Part shown: in pieces, positions 15,382 through 21,005 of the stretch
Layout: each line of letters starts with the position of its first letter
Position numbering within the stretch: the first letter of the stretch is position 1
Source: Burkholderiales bacterium
GTDB lineage: Bacteria; Pseudomonadota; Gammaproteobacteria; Burkholderiales; Burkholderiaceae_C
Reading direction: 5' to 3'
Length of the DNA: 24,189 bases
NCBI GenBank assembly: GCA_011391855.1
Contig: JAABPT010000046.1
Coordinates: 1-24,189, forward strand
The notes under the pieces: generated by a model
What the model saw: only the letters and a program-made list of their open reading frames with translations
Told to the model about the DNA's origin: nothing
Databases searched by the model: none
Program-made: the position numbers and the translations under genes

Positions 15382-16131
15382 CTACCTCAGTATCGGGCGC
15401 GCATTCACCTGCTGCACCGGGCGGTTGTTGTCGAACCCGAGCGTGGTCTTGAAGGCTTCGAGCTGTTCCTTGGAAATCGTCATCGGCTTCTTCATGACGA
15501 CCCAGCGCACGCCTTCGGTGCACGGCGGCGTGGTCAGCGATCCGTTGTACCGGTAGTAGTTGCGATCGGCCGGCAGCAAGCCGTTGGCCGACACCTTGGC
15601 AGGCAACGCGGCCTTGCCCTCGGTCTTGGGCATCTGTCCCCACGCGGCACCCACGGCCGGGTTGGCCGCGCCGAGGTCGAAGACCACCGATACGACGGCG
15701 AGGTTGCCGTCCTTGTCGGCATGCACCAAGTGCGCCTCCAGCGGGAACGACTTGCCATTGATCTGGTTCTCGCTCGGTGAATGAAAGTGAAACTGCTTCA
15801 GCTCGAACTGCATGCCGTCCATCGAGATGCCGTTGCCGGCTTCGTAATTCACCTGGACCGTGTGGCCGTTGTTGACGACCTCGCTACCGCCGGCCTTGTA
15901 GTTGAAGCCGACGGGAGGCAGCTGCGCGTCGATCGTGCCGGTCACGTTGACGGGCGATTGGTTCTTGCCGGCGCAGGCGCTGAATTCCGGCTTCAGCTTC
16001 GTCCAGGCTGCGGGTCCGATGTCGCCCTGGTAGCCCCAGTGCGTTCCGTGACCGGGCTGCTCGCCTGCGGCATATGCCACTCCCGAAACGACCATCACAG
16101 CCGCTGCACACAAAGTCGTCGTCGTTTTCAT
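15382..16131 (-). CDS. Alpha-class carbonic anhydrase, periplasmic
   Basis: A 249-residue enzyme for CO2 + H2O to bicarbonate + H+, exported through an N-terminal signal peptide (cleavage after about AYA, residue 21). The family signature is complete: HWGYQGDIGP near the start, QSPVNV, then QFHFHSPSEN with zinc ligands His115 and His117, and LEAHLVH with the third ligand His134 (Glu132 is the usual companion). Cys53 and Cys204 are placed to form the structural disulfide of bacterial alpha enzymes; TTPPCTEGVRW is the conserved substrate-pocket region. Its length matches secreted bacterial forms. AGGAAAG lies 4 bp before the ATG. Its place inside an envelope-protein train is unusual and suggests a role in periplasmic pH or CO2/bicarbonate supply. 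Confidence 0.96.
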   Translation of the reverse strand: MKTTTTLCAAAVMVVSGVAYAAGEQPGHGTHWGYQGDIGPAAWTKLKPEFSACAGKNQSPVNVTGTIDAQLPPVGFNYKAGGSEVVNNGHTVQVNYEAGNGISMDGMQFELKQFHFHSPSENQINGKSFPLEAHLVHADKDGNLAVVSVVFDLGAANPAVGAAWGQMPKTEGKAALPAKVSANGLLPADRNYYRYNGSLTTPPCTEGVRWVVMKKPMTISKEQLEAFKTTLGFDNNRPVQQVNARPILR

Positions 16132-16166
16132 TGCTTTCCTATTAGGTTACGGGCTCTCGCCCAACT

Positions 16167-16182
16167 GCCACCGCCAGGTGGC
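16167..16182 (-). other. Intergenic hairpin between small exported protein B and carbonic anhydrase
   Basis: GCCACC-TGGC-GGTGGC on the minus-strand transcript forms a perfect 6-bp stem with a 4-base loop inside the 86-bp gap. There is no T-run, so it is more likely an mRNA processing or attenuation element than a terminator; it could set different expression above and below the carbonic anhydrase. Confidence 0.35.
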
Positions 16183-16217
16183 GATGCCGACATCCGCCGT
16201 CTCGTCGTTGGCCTTTT

Positions 16218-16544
16218 TCAACGCACCCCAACGCGATTGACCGGGCCACCTCGATTCGCGGGTGCAGCACCCACTCCGGGTGCACCCACGCCGACACCGG
16301 GCGCACCGACACCAGGGGCGGCGCCTACGCCCGGCGCTCCCACACCGACGCCGGGCGCGACGCCCACTCCAGGCGCGCCGACGCCAACGGTGGATCGGCG
16401 TGCCACGCCGGCATAGCTGACCGGCGTCGCAGGTGCGCCGACCACGGCTTGCGCCGTGGCCACCGGCCCGCTCTCGCCATAGCCCAGCCATCCAGCCGCA
16501 GCCAGGCCTGTCATCAGCAGCGCTTTGAATGTGGTCGTGGTCAC
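16218..16544 (-). CDS. Small exported protein B with PVSxAGVARR motif and elastin-like repeat
   Basis: A 108-residue protein starting at GTG 16544, which overlaps the DUF2092-B stop as GTGA and has GGAG 7 bp upstream. The N-terminus (TFKALLMTGLAAAGWLGYG) is a signal-like helix. Residues 30-52 carry the motif TAQAVVGAPATPVSYAGVAR followed by RST, clearly shared with the second small exported protein of this locus (18293-18823). After it comes a Gly/Val/Ala/Pro repeat (53-95) of GVGAPGVGxAP units, like elastin-type sequences, then a short basic tail ending VNRVGVR. It lacks the Cys-containing C-terminal domain of its paralogue. Function unknown; likely a periplasmic or surface protein working with DUF2092-B. 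Confidence 0.75.
   Translation of the reverse strand: MTTTTFKALLMTGLAAAGWLGYGESGPVATAQAVVGAPATPVSYAGVARRSTVGVGAPGVGVAPGVGVGAPGVGAAPGVGAPGVGVGAPGVGAAPANRGGPVNRVGVR
16260..16388 (-). repeat. In-gene tandem repeat encoding GVGAP-type units
   Basis: This imperfect tandem repeat lies within small exported protein B, with units of roughly 12-18 bases. On the minus strand it encodes alternating GVGVGAP and GVGAAP peptides; on the plus strand the same DNA would read APTPTPG in another frame. Such tracts are prone to slippage, so length may vary among relatives. Confidence 0.75.
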
Positions 16545-17359
16545 TTCTTTGCTCCAGTGCTGGTTTCGGGTGGCAACTCGTCGAGCCCGATCAGATCGTC
16601 GGAGCTCAGTCTCTGCGCATTGGCTGGCGGCATGAAGACGAACGCATCGGGCGCCGGTTTGACGTCGGTCTTCCAGGTCTTGACGCGCAGCGTGTACTGC
16701 GGCGCCGTATTCAGGGTCTTGCTGGTGATCACCATCTTGCGCGGGATCGGGCTCGCGCCGACTTCGACCCAGAGCTGCCAGTCGGTATCGAAGTTGCGGA
16801 AGGCAAGGTGTTCGCACTCCCGGCCATCGATGACGCCACGTCCGATGTACTTGGCCTCCAGGATGCCGGCAGCGAGGGCGGCATACGAATTCGTCAGCAG
16901 CAGATCCGAGAACGGCAATGCGACCCCATGGCCATCCCGCAGTGCCTCGAACAGCTGATCCACGCTGCCTGGCGCTTCGAACTGCGCATAGGCGTTGAGG
17001 TGCTTGCCCAGGATGCTGACGGTCTTGCCATCGAAGGACACGGCCACGTCCGCATAGCCACCCACACGGTGGGCGCGCAGCTTGTTCGGCCGCTGCAGCA
17101 GCGCGTCGCCGGAGTTGGTGAACTGGATCTTCTCCAGTTGGGGCGTGATGACTTCGATGTCGCTGTCGAAGCTGAGTTCGATGGTCTGCTGGCGACCCAC
17201 ATAGTCCGACATGGCCTTGAGCATGGCCTTGGCGTCACCCGCTTGTGCCCAGGCGCCAGGCGCCGCCAGCAAGAGCGCGGCACCCATTACCCACAGGCCA
17301 CGCAACGCCCCTGGTCTTCGAGCGCTGGCGCTCGTTCCGGCATTCATCGTCGATCTCAT
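16541..17359 (-). CDS. DUF2092 periplasmic protein B (LolA-like fold)
   Basis: A 272-residue exported protein. The start at ATG 17359 is fixed by GAGGAG 6 bp upstream. A long basic N-terminus precedes the hydrophobic signal and cleavage near AWAQ (about residue 39). The body matches DUF2092: AMLKAMSDYVGRQQ, IEVITPQLEKIQF, RPNKLRAHR, then VSFDGKTVSIL, and a late conserved block TDWQLWVEVGASPIPRKMVI followed by TSKT. DUF2092 proteins are thought to share the LolA/LolB-type half-barrel that holds lipid or lipoprotein acyl chains; no partner is established. It is clearly paralogous to the protein at 18839-19582. The stop overlaps the start of small exported protein B, repeating the order seen at the other copy. 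Confidence 0.85.
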   Translation of the reverse strand: MRSTMNAGTSASARRPGALRGLWVMGAALLLAAPGAWAQAGDAKAMLKAMSDYVGRQQTIELSFDSDIEVITPQLEKIQFTNSGDALLQRPNKLRAHRVGGYADVAVSFDGKTVSILGKHLNAYAQFEAPGSVDQLFEALRDGHGVALPFSDLLLTNSYAALAAGILEAKYIGRGVIDGRECEHLAFRNFDTDWQLWVEVGASPIPRKMVITSKTLNTAPQYTLRVKTWKTDVKPAPDAFVFMPPANAQRLSSDDLIGLDELPPETSTGAKK

Positions 17360-17376
17360 CTCACTCTCCTCGGGAT

Positions 17377-18192
17377 TCACCAGCGGAAGACGGCCGAAAT
17401 CGCCGGCCCATTGAAGTTGAGGCTCTGCACCTTGTCGCCGGACTTCATGTCGTAGTCGAGGTAACGCCAGGCGGCCACCACATCGCCCCACTTGAACGAA
17501 TAGCCGATGCCGCCCATGACCTGCCAGGTGAGGTCGGAATCGCCCGCACCGATGTCGGCGTAATAGGGCGCGAACCACTGGCCGCCGCTGCCCAGCGCCA
17601 GCCGGCCTTTGAAGCCGATGATCGCGTCCCAGTTGGTCAGACCCACCTTGGACTGCCCTGCCCGCTCCAGCGGCGGCAGCGCGCCCACGTTGCCGGTGAT
17701 GTCCCAGCCCAGCGTCTGCTCGATGTCCAGCATGCGCGCGCCTGCCAGCAGGTCCAGGGTGGCCGCGGGGCCTACCGGCATGGCCCAGGTGCCGCCGAGT
17801 GTCCAGACCCAGCCCTTCAGGTCGTAGTCCACGAGGGCGTTGGCGCCGCCGGGCAAGGGCACGCCGCCGACGGTGAATTCCCGATAGTCCGACTTCGAGT
17901 CGCCGACGTCCATGTAGACGACATCGGTGAACAGCCCCCATGCGCCCCGGCGCGCCTCGAACGAGCCCATGAAGGTGAACTTCAGGTTGTCGAGGATCGT
18001 ATCGGCGTCGACCGAGACACCGCTGCCGGCTCCGTTCTGCGGGAATGCGGTGGTGCCGCTGATGGTGGGCAGGTAGACGTATACGGACGCCTGGAAGCGC
18101 CAGGGTTCGGCGCCCTGCGCGTGGGCCGGCAGGGCCAGCAGTGCCATCGGCAACGCCAACGCAGCGGCCAACGGGGTCTTTCGGTTCAGCAT
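17377..18192 (-). CDS. Predicted outer-membrane beta-barrel protein
   Basis: A 271-residue protein, start ATG 18192 with GGAG upstream; the signal peptide LAAALALPMALLALPAHAQG is cleaved near residue 26. The mature chain alternates polar and hydrophobic residues throughout (WRFQASVYVYLPTISG, KFTFMGSFEARRGAWGLF, DLLAGARMLDIEQTLGW, WFAPYYADIGAGDSDLTWQV, VVAAWRYLDYDMKSG). It ends ISAVFRW, a C-terminal aromatic as needed for Bam-dependent insertion. About 8-10 strands are expected. It belongs to a conserved but unnamed family of proteobacterial OM proteins. It lies between the two DUF2092/small-protein modules, so it may be their surface partner or exit route. Confidence 0.8.
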   Translation of the reverse strand: MLNRKTPLAAALALPMALLALPAHAQGAEPWRFQASVYVYLPTISGTTAFPQNGAGSGVSVDADTILDNLKFTFMGSFEARRGAWGLFTDVVYMDVGDSKSDYREFTVGGVPLPGGANALVDYDLKGWVWTLGGTWAMPVGPAATLDLLAGARMLDIEQTLGWDITGNVGALPPLERAGQSKVGLTNWDAIIGFKGRLALGSGGQWFAPYYADIGAGDSDLTWQVMGGIGYSFKWGDVVAAWRYLDYDMKSGDKVQSLNFNGPAISAVFRW

Positions 18193-18292
18193 CCTGGCTC
18201 CAGTTCGGTTCGAAAAGCACGGGCGCCGCCAGGGCGCGAGTTCGTAGTCATCGCTCGGCGCCGTGGCATTCGGCAACTGCCATCAACGGCCG

Positions 18293-18823
18293 TCATGGCT
18301 GCTGCACCACGTACACCAGGCTGTTGCCTTGGAACGCCGCGCGGTAGTAGACATTGCCGCAGCGCTGGTATTCGACGCCACCCTTGGCTTCCTGCGTGCA
18401 GCCGGCAGGCAAGGTCTTGACGATCGAACCGACCGCCGGCGTACCCGCCGCCGCCGGGGCCGCTGTCTGTGCAGGTGGTTTCTGGCCAGCGGCGGCCTGT
18501 TGCTGCGCAGCGGCGGCCTGTTGCTGAGCCGTGGCCGACTGCTGCTGCGCTGTGGCCGACTGTTGCTGTGCGGTGGCCGCCTGCTGCTGTGCCGTCGCCG
18601 ATGTCGCCGCTGCGGTTGCCGTGCTTCCGTACGCGACCGCGCGGTAGGTCGTGCGCCGCGCCACGCCAGCCACCGAGACGGGAGACAGCGGCCTGCCAAT
18701 GATGGCGTGGGCGTCGCGCATCAAGGTCAAGCCCCATGGAGCCTGGGGAGGGACGTCTGCCAGGTACAGCAGCGGCAGGCCGATCGCCAGCAGGAGCGGC
18801 TTCACAAGTCTGTTTTGCGTCAT
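18293..18823 (-). CDS. Small exported protein A with PVSxAGVARR motif, Gln-rich heptads and Cys-containing C-terminus
   Basis: A 176-residue protein; GAGGAA precedes ATG 18823, 15 bp after the DUF2092-A stop. The hydrophobic N-terminus (KPLLLAIGLPLLYLADV) is a signal or anchor. Residues 39-58 hold AHAIIGRPLSPVSVAGVARR, the motif shared with small exported protein B. Next are five heptads of xATAQQQ type (residues 76-110), then a Pro/Ala linker and a compact C-terminal domain with two Cys (142 and 155): LPAGCTQEAKGGVEYQRCGN followed by VYYRAAFQGNSLVYVVQQP. This last part resembles a widespread small domain of exported hypothetical proteins in proteobacteria. A disulfide is likely. Role unknown; its order after DUF2092-A mirrors the B module. 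Confidence 0.8.
   Translation of the reverse strand: MTQNRLVKPLLLAIGLPLLYLADVPPQAPWGLTLMRDAHAIIGRPLSPVSVAGVARRTTYRAVAYGSTATAAATSATAQQQAATAQQQSATAQQQSATAQQQAAAAQQQAAAGQKPPAQTAAPAAAGTPAVGSIVKTLPAGCTQEAKGGVEYQRCGNVYYRAAFQGNSLVYVVQQP
18490..18594 (-). repeat. Five 21-bp tandem repeats encoding AQQQ heptads
   Basis: Five consecutive 21-bp units (18490-18510, 18511-18531, 18532-18552, 18553-18573, 18574-18594) in small exported protein A. Each encodes a seven-residue unit containing AQQQ. Units differ by a few bases but stay in frame. Confidence 0.85.
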
Positions 18824-18838
18824 TTCAGATTCCTCGCC

Positions 18839-19582
18839 TTACCGTGGCAGAAACTCGATCGCCTTCGCGCCCTTGGGCGCAACGAAGCGAAATCGGGCCG
18901 CCGACACATCGGGCGACGTGTCCCACTTCAGCACCTGGACGGCAAACTGTGGCGCCCCCGCCATGGTCTTCGAGGTGATGACGTAGCGGCATGGCGCCGG
19001 TTGCGCACCCTCGCGAACCCACAGCTGCCAGTCGACCTCGGTCGCCCGGTAGGCCAGGTGGTGGCAGCGCTGACCGGCCACGACGGCGGTCCCCAGGTAC
19101 ACGCCGGCCTGCACGTCCTGCATGAGCCGTTCGTAGGCGCGGGTGTCGATCAGGTCTGCGCCCGGCGCAACCAGGTCCAGCTTCTCGTACGCCGCATCGA
19201 GCATCGCATCCAGGGTGGCAGGCGCCGGCACGGTGGCGTAGTACTGGGCGGCCGGTTCGTACAAGGTCAAGGTCTTGCCGTCGTAGTACATCATCTGATC
19301 GACGATGTCGCCCCGGCGTTGCGCGACCAGCTTGTTCGGGCGCGCCACGGTCATCGTTGCGGGTGCGGTGAACTGGATCTTCTGCCCTTCGGCAGTAACG
19401 ACCTCCAGCGTGTTCTCGGTCGTCACGCTGAACTTTTGCAACCCCGAGAGGTACGCGGTCATGCCGCGCAGCACCGCATCGGCACGGGGCTCCACCCCGG
19501 CCGGCTGCGCCGACACGGCGCCGGGCAGCGCCGCCGCGGTGATGACACACGCGACGAGAGCTGACAAGCAACGACTCACCAT
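18839..19582 (-). CDS. DUF2092 periplasmic protein A (LolA-like fold)
   Basis: A 247-residue exported protein and the first gene of the train. ATG 19582 has GGAAGGG about 8 bp upstream and a signal peptide (CLSALVACVITAAALPGAVS, cleaved after SAQ near residue 26); upstream frame extensions are not protein-like. DUF2092 features: AVLRGMTAYLSGLQKF, LEVVTAEGQKIQFTAPATMT, RPNKLVAQRRGD, MMYYDGKTLTLYEP, and VDWQLWVREGAQPAPCRYVI followed by TSKT, aligning with DUF2092-B block by block. Compared with B it has two extra Cys (in the QRCHHLAY and PCRYV regions; the first is shared as ECEHLAF). A role in periplasmic handling of lipid or lipoproteins is an inference from the fold. Confidence 0.85.
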   Translation of the reverse strand: MVSRCLSALVACVITAAALPGAVSAQPAGVEPRADAVLRGMTAYLSGLQKFSVTTENTLEVVTAEGQKIQFTAPATMTVARPNKLVAQRRGDIVDQMMYYDGKTLTLYEPAAQYYATVPAPATLDAMLDAAYEKLDLVAPGADLIDTRAYERLMQDVQAGVYLGTAVVAGQRCHHLAYRATEVDWQLWVREGAQPAPCRYVITSKTMAGAPQFAVQVLKWDTSPDVSAARFRFVAPKGAKAIEFLPR

Positions 19583-19618
19583 GATGATTTCCCTTCCGAG
19601 ATTCAGTTGTCGAGCGGC

Positions 19619-19631
19619 AGCACGTCGTGCT
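19619..19631. promoter_or_regulatory. Perfect palindrome in the leader of DUF2092-A
   Basis: AGCACG-T-CGTGCT, two 6-base arms about one centre base, lies 37 bp upstream of the DUF2092-A start codon. On the minus-strand mRNA it would form a tight hairpin in the 5' leader or could be an operator. A second inverted repeat, TCATG-TCTCG-CATGA, is at 19647-19661. Neither matches an operator that I can name. Confidence 0.3.
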
Positions 19632-19782
19632 TCTTTGCCGCGAAAATCATGTCTCGCATGACACCGAGTCTGCCTGGTACCGGCGGCTTCACCAGCAGCA
19701 ACTGGACGCGCCCGCCCGACCCGGCCAGGCTCTACATGGCGTCGCCGGCGAAACGGGTTTGAAGGCGCGTTCCGGGCGGTGC

Positions 19783-19812
19783 AGAGTATCAATGTGGGGC
19801 ACCTGAATCCAA
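19783..19812 (-). promoter_or_regulatory. Candidate promoter for the 16-gene envelope train
   Basis: Read on the minus strand: TTGGAT (19812-19807) as -35, 18 bp, TACTCT (19788-19783) as a weak -10 within TTGATACTCT. It would give a leader of nearly 200 nt before DUF2092-A. The weakness of both boxes fits an activator-dependent promoter. Based on pattern only. Confidence 0.25.
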
Positions 19813-19836
19813 TTGCTCGGGTCGGACGGACAATTG
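19810..19836. promoter_or_regulatory. CAATTG pair 21 bp apart, candidate AraC-type operator
   Basis: CAATTG occurs at 19810-19815 and again at 19831-19836, exactly two helical turns apart, in the divergent region between the AraC-family gene and the minus-strand train. AraC-type activators commonly bind two half-sites at about this spacing, with one touching the -35 box; here the first copy overlaps the candidate -35. The core is only 6 bp, so chance is not excluded. Confidence 0.3.
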
Positions 19837-19863
19837 ACACTTTCCGACTACAGGCAGGCTCTG

Positions 19864-20949
19864 ATGCAGATATCCGATCCTGACTCCCCCCGCGCGCGGA
19901 ACAGGCCTTCCAGGCCAGCACCCGCGCCCTCCGCTGCGGCCACCTTGCGTGCTGCGCCTCTCTGTGCGCTCCCCGCCGTTGTGCGCGAACTCGGGTTCGA
20001 TCCGGTGGCCGTGCTGGGCCAGGTCGGCTTTGCGCCGGCTTTTTTCACCGACCCCGACATGCCCATCCCCTACGGCACGGCCGCGCGCTTGGCGGGCCAT
20101 TGCGCCCAGGCCACCGGCTGCGAGCACCTCGGGCTGCTCCTGACCGAGCGTGCCGGGCCCGACGTGCTGGGCCTGCCCGGACTGCTGCTGACGAGCGCCA
20201 GCGACGTGCGCACCGGGCTGCGCGGGCTGGTGCGCTACCTGGACCTGACCGACCGTGGCGCCATCGTCACGCTGCACGAGGAAGGCGAAGACGTCTACCT
20301 GGGGTACGCCATCGTGACTGAGGTCGAGGGTGCCGATCAAGCCTACGACATGGCCATGATGTTGGGCTGCAACCTGATGCGCAGCCTGTGCGGCGCGGGC
20401 TGGAACCCGAGCGAGGTGCTGCTGCACCGGCAGCGCCCGGCCAACGCCTCGCCCTGGCGGCGCTGCTTTCGCGCAACGGTGCACTTCGGCGCCGCGCGCT
20501 GCGCGCTGAAATTCCCCGCCTCCTGGCTGGCGCTGTCGTTGCCGGCCGCCAACCCGATGTTGCATCGGTTCCTGAAGAGCGAAGCCGACCGGCTGCAGGG
20601 ACTGATGGGAAAAGGCTTCGTCGACGAAGTGCGCCGCCTGGTGCAGGGCATGACCGCCAGGCCGCCCTGCACCGCCTCGCACGTGGCCGCCCTGCTGGAC
20701 GTGCACGAACGCACGCTGAACCGAAGGCTGCTGGCCGAGGGCACCAGCTTCAGACGGCTCCGCGACGAGGTGCTGTACACCATGGCGAGCCAGATGCTCA
20801 GCGCGAGTTCGATGCCGCTGGCCGACGTGGCCATGGCCCTGGGCTATTCGGAGGCCAGCTCCTTCGTGCGTGCGTTCACGCGCTGGTCGGGCCAGACGCC
20901 CGACCGCTGGCGACGCCAGAACGGTCGCAGCGGCATCGCGCGAGCATGA
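19864..20949 (+). CDS. AraC-family transcriptional regulator
   Basis: A 361-residue regulator. I use ATG 19864 with GGCAGG upstream; a TTG at 19813 in the same frame would overlap the intergenic control region. The N-terminal half (about 30-220) matches the arabinose-binding-like domain of the OruR/ArgR-type AraC subfamily: LPAVVRELGFDPVAVL, PIPYGTAARLAGHCAQATGC, then LGLLLTERAGPDVLGLPGLL. The C-terminal region (about 265-350) has two helix-turn-helices: ASHVAALLDVHERTLNRRL and PLADVAMALGYSEASSFVRA followed by FTRWSGQTPDRWR, the AraC signature. It is divergent from the minus-strand train across 281 bp, so it likely controls that train. The ligand is unknown; this subgroup senses small amino-acid-like or lipid-like molecules in some cases. 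Confidence 0.93.
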   Translation: MQISDPDSPRARNRPSRPAPAPSAAATLRAAPLCALPAVVRELGFDPVAVLGQVGFAPAFFTDPDMPIPYGTAARLAGHCAQATGCEHLGLLLTERAGPDVLGLPGLLLTSASDVRTGLRGLVRYLDLTDRGAIVTLHEEGEDVYLGYAIVTEVEGADQAYDMAMMLGCNLMRSLCGAGWNPSEVLLHRQRPANASPWRRCFRATVHFGAARCALKFPASWLALSLPAANPMLHRFLKSEADRLQGLMGKGFVDEVRRLVQGMTARPPCTASHVAALLDVHERTLNRRLLAEGTSFRRLRDEVLYTMASQMLSASSMPLADVAMALGYSEASSFVRAFTRWSGQTPDRWRRQNGRSGIARA

Positions 20950-20965
20950 CGTCGGGGCGGCTGCC

Positions 20966-21005
20966 GGCCGATCCGGTCCTGGCGCTGCCTGGCCCGGATC
21001 AGGCC
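20966..21005. terminator. Bidirectional hairpin between the convergent araC-like and GH30 genes
   Basis: GGCCGATCCGG (20966-20976) pairs with CCGGATC-A-GGCC (20994-21005), an 11-bp stem with one bulged A and a 17-base loop. It covers nearly the whole 49-bp gap and the GH30 stop codon. No T-run, but the position suits a shared terminator. Confidence 0.45.

Noticed and set aside
15781..16416. Plus-strand frame with APTPTPG repeats, looking like a Pro/Thr linker protein
   Set aside because: It is the antisense of the GVGAP repeat of small exported protein B and of the carbonic anhydrase N-terminus; it has no start context or domain.
18490..18594. Tandem repeat considered as a CRISPR or VNTR locus
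   Set aside because: Units are contiguous 21-mers without spacers and lie in frame inside a coding gene.
19834..19839. TTGACA as a -35 box for the AraC-family gene
   Set aside because: A matching -10 would fall at about 19857-19862, reading AGGCTC, and would put the transcript start inside the coding region.
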